From NCBI GenBank assembly GCA_045543095.1, contig JAZQMC010000015.1, positions 1-39,408 on the forward strand: a stretch of 39,408 nt of DNA, given 5' to 3'. The notes below the pieces were generated by a model, which saw only the letters and a list, made by a program, of their open reading frames with translations, searched no databases and had not been told where the DNA came from. The translations under genes were made by a program, and so were the position numbers. Source of the DNA: Fimenecus sp045543095 (GTDB lineage: Bacteria > Bacillota > Clostridia > Oscillospirales > Acutalibacteraceae). Every line of letters begins with the position of its first letter. The first letter of the stretch is position 1. Shown in pieces: positions 34,425-39,408 of this stretch.

Positions 34425-35327
34425 TTATACATTTACAGCAATTTTTTCTTCTTTTTTATCAAAGAAGGAGGTGAAATTGATTATAAATAAAAGTGCATAA
34501 GCTACCCACATAGGAAGATTTTCAATAAAGGCACTCTTACCGACGGTTACCAAAAGAACAAGCATAAGCAAAAGCACAGCAATAAAAATTATGGTTGCAA
34601 TTATGTACTTCTTATCTTTCTGCTTACATTTGTGGAACAAGAAGATTATAACGCCTGCCGCACCTAAAAATGCAAAGATAAGCGCAGTTGCCCAGTGACC
34701 AAGGCAACGAGCAGTCATAACGAGGTCAAGCCCTGCTGACGGCACATTTACTGTTACAAAAATTGCAGCACAGCCAAGTGAGGTTACAACTACACCTGCC
34801 TTACCTTTATAATTATTCTTTCGATACATATAAAGTGTGTTTGTAAATATTGATAATGATGCAAGAACGCCCCAAGCTTTAAATTCCCAAGGATAACGAA
34901 GTCCGAGCATACTTGCTGTAACGTCAGTTAAAATGTTGCCGAATTGTTCAGGGAATGGCAAAAAGCCGTACCAAGTGATAAAAACAAAGCCAGCGATAAG
35001 ATTTGCTACACAGAAAACAGTTGTCGCTTTTGTAAGTTTCTCTGCAAAGAGAATTTTTCTTATAAATAAACCATATAAGAAAAGCAATACAGTTGAAACA
35101 ATTACCCAAAGCCAGAAAACAGTTGCGTTTTGATACAACGGTTCATAAAGCATACCGTCAAATTTTGCAATAAACTGGTCAGCGGGTAAAGACATATCCG
35201 CATCGGTTGGAATTATATATGGATATTGGTCCCAACTCATAAATAATGACATCCATAATCCGTAAACAATAGCAATAATTCCCCACATAGCTGTGTAAAT
35301 TTTCATCATTTTTTTATTGTCTGTCAT
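34425..35327 (-). CDS. Eight-helix integral membrane protein of unknown function
   Basis: 300 residues from the ATG at 35327 (MTDNKKMMKIYT), which has GAGGTG 6 nt upstream; the longer frame from 35357 has no such site. Predicted membrane helices: ~10-30, ~65-85, ~100-120, ~145-165, ~175-200, ~210-232, ~238-262 and ~270-287. Between helices 1 and 2 there is an outer loop with DQYPYIIPTDADMSLPADQF, which repeats in no family I know. I do not recognise the family. Own promoter (TTGCAA, 17 bp, TACAAT). It forms an operon with the DUF4345-like gene and is divergent from the TetR regulator, a common arrangement for a regulator and its target. Confidence 0.75.
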   Translation of the reverse strand: MTDNKKMMKIYTAMWGIIAIVYGLWMSLFMSWDQYPYIIPTDADMSLPADQFIAKFDGMLYEPLYQNATVFWLWVIVSTVLLFLYGLFIRKILFAEKLTKATTVFCVANLIAGFVFITWYGFLPFPEQFGNILTDVTASMLGLRYPWEFKAWGVLASLSIFTNTLYMYRKNNYKGKAGVVVTSLGCAAIFVTVNVPSAGLDLVMTARCLGHWATALIFAFLGAAGVIIFLFHKCKQKDKKYIIATIIFIAVLLLMLVLLVTVGKSAFIENLPMWVAYALLFIINFTSFFDKKEEKIAVNV

Positions 35328-35347
35328 ATCAATCACCTCATAGGTAA

Positions 35348-35376
35348 ATTGTAGCATTTTGTAATCGCGTTTGCAA
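35348..35376 (-). promoter_or_regulatory. Promoter of the two-gene membrane operon
   Basis: Minus strand TTGCAA (35371-35376) and TACAAT (35348-35353), spacing 17 bp. It gives a very short leader before 35327. No palindrome of the TetR type overlaps it. Confidence 0.5.
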
Positions 35377-35442
35377 TAAGTTATACGGGAAAAATAAATT
35401 TGAATTTGTCGAACAAAATATAAAATAAATTTTAATGATTAT

Positions 35443-35474
35443 CGGTAGGGCGGGGTCAAAACCCTGCCCTACCG
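35443..35474. repeat. GC-rich hairpin in the divergent spacer (family C-like)
   Basis: CGGTAGGGC (35443-35451) pairs perfectly with GCCCTACCG (35466-35474), 9 bp, and is followed by TTTTAT on the plus strand. It carries the GGCGGGGTC core also seen at 32327. It could act as a terminator insulating the tetR promoter or be a dispersed repeat. The rest of 35377-35600 holds no gene. Confidence 0.55.
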
Positions 35475-35607
35475 TTTTATGTATAATTTCAGTTAGACAA
35501 ACCCTATTTTATTTAACTGTAACCTCACATTCCTATTTGTGCATTTTGCACTTGAAATATAAAAATTCTTTGTGCAACATTAAGTGTTAAAATTTTAACA
35601 CTATTTA

Positions 35608-35636
35608 TTGACAAATTTTAGCACGCGTGCTAATAT
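35608..35636 (+). promoter_or_regulatory. Promoter of the TetR-type regulator
   Basis: TTGACA (35608-35613) and TAATAT (35631-35636) with 17-bp spacing. A perfect palindrome lies between the two elements, so the regulator probably represses itself. Confidence 0.8.
35618..35633. promoter_or_regulatory. Operator palindrome O1 for the TetR-type regulator
   Basis: TTAGCACGCGTGCTAA, a perfect 16-bp palindrome lying between the -35 and -10 of the regulator promoter. It shares TTAG-ACGCGT-CTAA with O2. Confidence 0.75.
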
Positions 35637-35648
35637 AGGATACGTACT

Positions 35649-35670
35649 AAATTAGTACGCGTACTAATTT
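35649..35670. promoter_or_regulatory. Operator palindrome O2 for the TetR-type regulator
   Basis: A perfect 22-bp palindrome whose core is TTAGTACGCGTACTAA (35652-35667), downstream of the -10. It differs from O1 at two symmetrical positions. The centres of O1 and O2 are 34 bp apart. Confidence 0.75.
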
Positions 35671-35688
35671 TTGTGAGAGGTGAAAGAT

Positions 35689-36396
35689 TTGGCTCGCAGA
35701 AAATCGAATTTAACGAAACTTGAAATTATGCAGGTTGCGATACGGATGTTTCTTGAAAAAGGCTTTACCAGCACATCAGCAAAAGCAATTAGTAATGAGC
35801 TTAATATCAGCACAGGTAACTTAACGTTTTATTACCCCACAAAAGAACATATACTTTTAGAGCTTACAAAAGACATTACACAGTTCCATACAAAGAGTAT
35901 AGACAAGATTTTAAAAAATGAAAAAAACGATTTGTATTCATATTGTTGGGAAGTTACAGCACAAATTGTTCTTTGTGAAGAGAATGAGCAGGCAAAAGAT
36001 ATTTATCTTGCAATTTATTCTCATCCCTTAACACTTCAATACGTAAAGGATTGGACAGCCGAAAAGAATCAAAAAATACTCGGTGAAAGACTTTCTGATT
36101 GGACGCTCGAACGATTCCGTAGGGTTGAAAATGTAACCTGCTGTATTGAGCGAAGTGCATTAACCGAGGCCTGCACCGATGCTTATACAATAGAAGATAA
36201 AATACGGCTTATTTTAACTTGTCTTTTAAAGATTTACGACATCAGTTTTGAAGAACGCGAAACAGTAATCAAAAAAATTCTCGAAACCGATTATCACAAA
36301 ATGGGTCACGATTTATTAAAACGACTAACACGATATGTTGAAAATCAAAACAAACAAGCTTTAAGTGAAGCAATAAACGAAATTAAAACAATATAA
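35689..36396 (+). CDS. TetR-family transcriptional regulator
   Basis: 235 residues from a TTG at 35689 with AGAGG 8 nt upstream; the GTG at 35680 overlaps that site. The N-terminal DNA-binding domain is typical: IMQVAIRMFLEKGFTSTSAK, then the recognition helix region ISTGNLTFYYPTKEHILLEL (residues ~35-55). The rest is a mainly helical ligand-binding/dimer domain (~60-235) with several Cys (CTCCIERS-like stretch near 150), of no recognised subfamily. Two palindromes over its own promoter suggest autoregulation. Candidate targets are the divergent membrane operon and/or the downstream surface protein at 36426, 29 nt away in the same direction. Confidence 0.9.
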   Translation: MARRKSNLTKLEIMQVAIRMFLEKGFTSTSAKAISNELNISTGNLTFYYPTKEHILLELTKDITQFHTKSIDKILKNEKNDLYSYCWEVTAQIVLCEENEQAKDIYLAIYSHPLTLQYVKDWTAEKNQKILGERLSDWTLERFRRVENVTCCIERSALTEACTDAYTIEDKIRLILTCLLKIYDISFEERETVIKKILETDYHKMGHDLLKRLTRYVENQNKQALSEAINEIKTI

Positions 36397-36425
36397 GTAA
36401 AATATACCTTTAAGGAGGCTTAAAT

Positions 36426-38171
36426 ATGAAATCAAAAACAAGAAAATTTTTAGCAATAATTATGGTGGTGGCAATGTGCTTTGGTATGTTGTCGGTAACT
36501 GCGTTTGCAGAGGATAGCACGAGCATTTACAACCTTTTCGTTGGCGGTGTAGCCGTTAATGAAGATAACCTTGACGACATTTTAGGTGATGGTACAGCAA
36601 GCTATAATCCTGATACGAACGAGCTTTATTTAGACGGTCTGGACATCACAGAAGGTTATGCAATGGATGAATACACTAATGTTGGTATTCTTGCAGGTCA
36701 AGATTTGAATATTGTGCTTGCAGACGGCTCGGACAATATAATCACTACACCCGCTAACGAGCTCACATACGGTATTGGTGTGGCGGGAAGCCTGTACATT
36801 TCAGGCGACGGCACATTATACACCTCTTGCGACGCGGTTAGCGGTGACTATAACTATGCTGATAGCTACGGCATTTTTGCAACAAACGGTGTGTATGTTG
36901 AGGGTGCAAGTGTTTATGCCCTTGGCGGTAATATTAATATAAAAGGCCGGGCTCAAAGCTCAGGTGTTTATACTTTTGGTGACATAAGCGTTGATTTTGA
37001 CGGTGCCTTGATTGCAGAGGGCGGAAATGTAACAGCAGATACTGCTTATAGTGACGGTATTACAGCTTATGCAAACAACATTATTTACGATACTGACGAT
37101 GAAAATGCAACACAGTATATTAACATTTCTGTATATGACGGCTATTTGGAGATTGCCGGCGGCGATGTAACAGGTGAATCTCACGCTATGAGTACAGGTG
37201 TATATGGCGATTTTGTAGGCGTTTATACTTATGATGCAAACTCTGCTCTTGTAGCAAGGGGCGGTAATGCAACAGTGCCTGCAGAGGATAACGGTTATGA
37301 GCCGGAAGCTGAGAGCGTTGGTATATGCATCTTTGGTGGCGATGTTGGAATTTATGCAGGTGACGTGACTGTTACAACAGGTAATACGGTAGGCTTTATA
37401 ACTTTTGCCACAGGTATTTATGTTGTGGCCAATGAAGATGAGGACGGTAGTTTCTCAGGCGGTTATGTAAGTGTTTTCTGTGACGAAGTAACACCCGGTA
37501 AATACAGCCCCGGTCTTGTTGGCACAAAATTAAATGTTTCAGCACCTGACGGTTTTGCAATTATGGCTCAAATGGGTGTTGAAATCGGCGAAAATCTTAC
37601 AATCACAAACCCCGAAAATGCTACGGTTTCAGAATGTGACAATATATATGACAATGTATTCTATACAGTTCTTAACGAAGACGGCAGTATCGCAGAGGAT
37701 GTGACAATTGAGCCATTGGGGTACAGAGTAACAATCAACGGCCTTAATAACGGTGTGGCGGCAGAAGTTCCCGCAGGTGTGTCACTTAATGAATTCTATT
37801 GCGATTTCTTCGGCATTGAAGATTTCTCTGAAGTGCTCAACCTTGAAAAAGATGGCTACACATTCGCAGGATTCTATACAGATGAAGAATTCACAAACGA
37901 GTTCAGCTTTAATGACGAGATTAACGGCGATATTACACTCTATACAAAATGGGTTGTAAATGAAAATAATGACCAACAGGGCGGAAATGAAGACAATCAG
38001 AATAATCAAAACAATGAAAATGATAATAACGAAAACAAACAGCCCGTAGCCGACCCTGAAATTCCGGATACAGATGCAAGTTCTTATGCTTGGTTTTCAA
38101 TTCTTATTGTAAGTGCATTTGGAATAGTGCTGATTATGAATTCAAATAAAAAGAAAGTTTTTACAGAATAA
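36426..38171 (+). CDS. Secreted surface protein with beta-helix-like repeats, an InlB-type repeat and a C-terminal anchor
   Basis: 581 residues. Signal peptide (residues 1-~28, cleaved near AFA-ED). Residues ~30-430 are Gly/Asp/Val-rich with repeated short strands (LYISGDGTLY, VYVEGASVYALGGNI, ISVDFDGALIAEGGNV, VSVFCDEV), looking like a parallel beta-helix of the kind in clostridial carbohydrate-binding-like surface proteins. Residues ~475-515 (GYTFAGFYTDEEFTNEFSFN, ending LYTKWV) match the Listeria-Bacteroides InlB B-repeat. An Asn/Gln/Glu linker follows (~518-545), then PEIPDTDASS, a membrane helix (~555-573) and KKK. This is the layout of a sortase substrate, but where PxTG is expected the sequence has PDTD. 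AAGGAGG lies upstream of the ATG. Adhesive role is inference. Confidence 0.85.
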   Translation: MKSKTRKFLAIIMVVAMCFGMLSVTAFAEDSTSIYNLFVGGVAVNEDNLDDILGDGTASYNPDTNELYLDGLDITEGYAMDEYTNVGILAGQDLNIVLADGSDNIITTPANELTYGIGVAGSLYISGDGTLYTSCDAVSGDYNYADSYGIFATNGVYVEGASVYALGGNINIKGRAQSSGVYTFGDISVDFDGALIAEGGNVTADTAYSDGITAYANNIIYDTDDENATQYINISVYDGYLEIAGGDVTGESHAMSTGVYGDFVGVYTYDANSALVARGGNATVPAEDNGYEPEAESVGICIFGGDVGIYAGDVTVTTGNTVGFITFATGIYVVANEDEDGSFSGGYVSVFCDEVTPGKYSPGLVGTKLNVSAPDGFAIMAQMGVEIGENLTITNPENATVSECDNIYDNVFYTVLNEDGSIAEDVTIEPLGYRVTINGLNNGVAAEVPAGVSLNEFYCDFFGIEDFSEVLNLEKDGYTFAGFYTDEEFTNEFSFNDEINGDITLYTKWVVNENNDQQGGNEDNQNNQNNENDNNENKQPVADPEIPDTDASSYAWFSILIVSAFGIVLIMNSNKKKVFTE

Positions 38172-38179
38172 TTGCGTAG

Positions 38180-38201
38180 GGACAGATGTCCTCATCTGTC
38201 C
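38180..38201. repeat. Short hairpin after the surface-protein gene
   Basis: GGACAGATG (38180-38188) pairs perfectly with CATCTGTCC (38193-38201). There is no T-run, so a terminator function is doubtful; it directly precedes repeat family A copy 3. Confidence 0.5.
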
Positions 38202-38202
38202 G

Positions 38203-38288
38203 TGTCATTCTGAGCGTAGCGAAGAATCTCAAATTAAATATTCATTTAAGCAATAAGATTCTTTGTCGTGTTGCTCTTTAGAATGACA
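38203..38288. repeat. Dispersed palindromic repeat, family A, copy 3 (inverted)
   Basis: Same element as at 6055 and 11317 but in the opposite orientation: the 25-nt short arm (GTCATTCTGAGCG start) is on the left and the 31-nt long arm on the right. The 5 to 6-nt arm asymmetry is kept in all three copies. It lies between two surface-protein genes. Confidence 0.75.
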
Positions 38289-38332
38289 AATATCCCAAAA
38301 ACAAGTTAATTTAACTCTCAGGAGGAAATAAT

Positions 38333-39408
38333 ATGAAAACAAACACAACAAAAAAGATAATAAGTATAATATTAACCATATTTATGCTTATAACGATGGC
38401 ACCTTTATCTGCTTTTGCAGTTGAGGAGTATAATGAAATCAAACTCGGTGACACCTATACTGTTACTAAAGAAGAGTATGTAAAATTCGTCCCTACCGAA
38501 AGCGGCAAATTTGCTATCTGTTCTGTATCTGATGTTGACCCGAAGGTAACACTTTATGACAGCAACATGGTAGAGCTTGATGCGGCAGACGACAGCGACT
38601 ACGGAGAAAATAGTTACGATTTTTATTTAACATATGGATACACAGCCGGTGAAACCTATTACTTTAAATTCTCTGACTATGATGGAGAATACAACTACAC
38701 CGTTATTTTAGACCTGCCTTGCAAAGATGAGCACACAGATGAAAACGAAGATGGTTTATGTGATGTCTGTGATGCTTTTGTCGGTAATGAAATCAAAGCC
38801 GGCGACACCTATACTGTCACAATGGAAGAGTATGTAAAATTTGTTCCTGACGTAAGCGGTAAATTTGCTATCTGTTCTGTATCTGATGTTGACCCGAAGG
38901 TAACACTTTATGACAGCAACATGGAAGAACTTGATGAGGCAGACGACAGCTACTACAGAGAAAATGAGTATGATTTTTATTTTAAATATGAATTTACAGC
39001 CGGTGAAACCTATTACTTTAAATTTTATGACCACAATGGAGAATACAACTACACTGTATATTTATTTGCACCTTGTACTGAACATACAGGTGGCACACAG
39101 ACCTGCAAGGGCTATCAGTGTGAGGTTTGTGGTGAATGGTACGGCGAAGGAACAGATGTACACATAGATGAAGACGAAAATATTTTCTGTGATGTTTGCA
39201 ATGAAGCTATCTGTAATGAAATCAAAGCCGGTGACACCTATACCGTCACAAAAGAAGAGTACGTAAAATTTGTTCCTACCGAAAGCGGTAAATTTATTTT
39301 GCGTTCTGTTTCTGATACAGACCCTATGGTAACATTTTATGATAGCGATATGTCATCCATTGCCCAGATAGACGACAGCGACTACAGAGAAGAAAATTAC
39401 CTTGATTT
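38333..39408 (+). CDS. Secreted protein of tandem beta-sandwich-like repeats (C-terminus off window)
   Basis: Starts at 38333 (GGAGG 7 nt upstream) and runs open to the right edge (358 codons). A signal peptide (residues ~1-29, ending SAFA) is followed by three tandem copies of a ~90-residue module: EIKxGDTYTVTxEEYVKFVP, SGKF, SVSDxDP, VTLYDSNM and TAGETYYFKF. This resembles bacterial pre-peptidase C-terminal (PPC) beta-sandwich domains. Between copies are Cys/His/Asp-rich linkers (HTDENEDGLCDVCD and a similar CKGYQCEVCGE segment) that look like small zinc-ribbon or calcium-type modules. Copy-to-copy offsets are 354 and 429 bp; parts of copies 1 and 2 are identical over tens of bases. Role in cell-surface binding is inference. 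Confidence 0.85.
   Translation, partial: MKTNTTKKIISIILTIFMLITMAPLSAFAVEEYNEIKLGDTYTVTKEEYVKFVPTESGKFAICSVSDVDPKVTLYDSNMVELDAADDSDYGENSYDFYLTYGYTAGETYYFKFSDYDGEYNYTVILDLPCKDEHTDENEDGLCDVCDAFVGNEIKAGDTYTVTMEEYVKFVPDVSGKFAICSVSDVDPKVTLYDSNMEELDEADDSYYRENEYDFYFKYEFTAGETYYFKFYDHNGEYNYTVYLFAPCTEHTGGTQTCKGYQCEVCGEWYGEGTDVHIDEDENIFCDVCNEAICNEIKAGDTYTVTKEEYVKFVPTESGKFILRSVSDTDPMVTFYDSDMSSIAQIDDSDYREENYLD

Noticed and set aside
36397..36425. Separate promoter for the 36426 surface protein
   Set aside because: The 29-nt gap leaves no room for one; expression from the tetR promoter or one inside tetR is likelier.

Overview
This window covers the replication-origin region of a low-GC Gram-positive chromosome. 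The gene order rpmH-rnpA-yidD-yidC-jag-mnmG-rsmG-noc-parA-parB leaving leftwards, and dnaA-dnaN-yaaA-recF-remB-gyrB-gyrA leaving rightwards, is the classical Firmicutes origin layout. The AT-rich spacers, the Clostridia-type dispersed palindromes and a giant secreted protein ending in a dockerin-like calcium loop suggest an anaerobic gut Clostridium relative (Oscillospirales/Ruminococcaceae-like). The genus cannot be fixed from the sequence alone.

Layout. 1-5313 (minus): a giant secreted protein of at least 1771 residues, running off the left edge inside a dockerin-like motif, with its own promoter and a roughly 345-nt leader rich in hairpins. 6.2-8.2 kb: a membrane-anchored hypothetical and a YerB-like lipoprotein. 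8.2-18.0 kb (minus): serS, parB, parA, noc, rsmG, mnmG, jag, yidC, yidD, rnpA, rpmH, started by a perfect-consensus promoter in front of rpmH. Two parS sites lie here, one between noc and parA and one inside mnmG. 18.0-19.9 kb: the origin, with dnaA flanked by two AT-rich spacers. The dnaA-dnaN spacer carries TTTTCAACA boxes followed by a CTA-repeat DnaA-trio and an AT-rich stretch. 19.9-32.3 kb (plus): dnaN, yaaA, recF, remB, gyrB, gyrA, an LCP ligase, a CPBP-family membrane protein, tadA, mnmE and an Mrp/NBP35 ATPase, ended by a strong terminator.

32.3-39.4 kb is accessory. It holds a MATE transporter whose promoter and coding region are separated by a structured leader with an intrinsic terminator and a matching antiterminator segment. 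Next come a two-gene membrane-protein operon, a divergent TetR-type regulator with two perfect palindromes over its promoter, and two secreted surface proteins; the last is made of tandem beta-sandwich-like repeats and is cut by the right edge.

How the genes work together: core genes on both sides of the origin are transcribed away from it, so they are co-directional with replication. Initiation (DnaA, DnaN), topology (gyrase), repair (RecF) and segregation/occlusion (ParA, ParB, Noc, parS) sit together. Translation and membrane-insertion genes (L34, RnpA, YidC/YidD, Jag, RsmG, MnmG/MnmE, TadA, SerRS) are interleaved. The two ends add envelope proteins and regulated transporters. The best candidates for something undescribed are the MATE leader (33.7-33.9 kb) and the structured leader of the giant protein (5.39-5.66 kb). 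I found no tRNA, rRNA, CRISPR array, prophage or intact insertion sequence.
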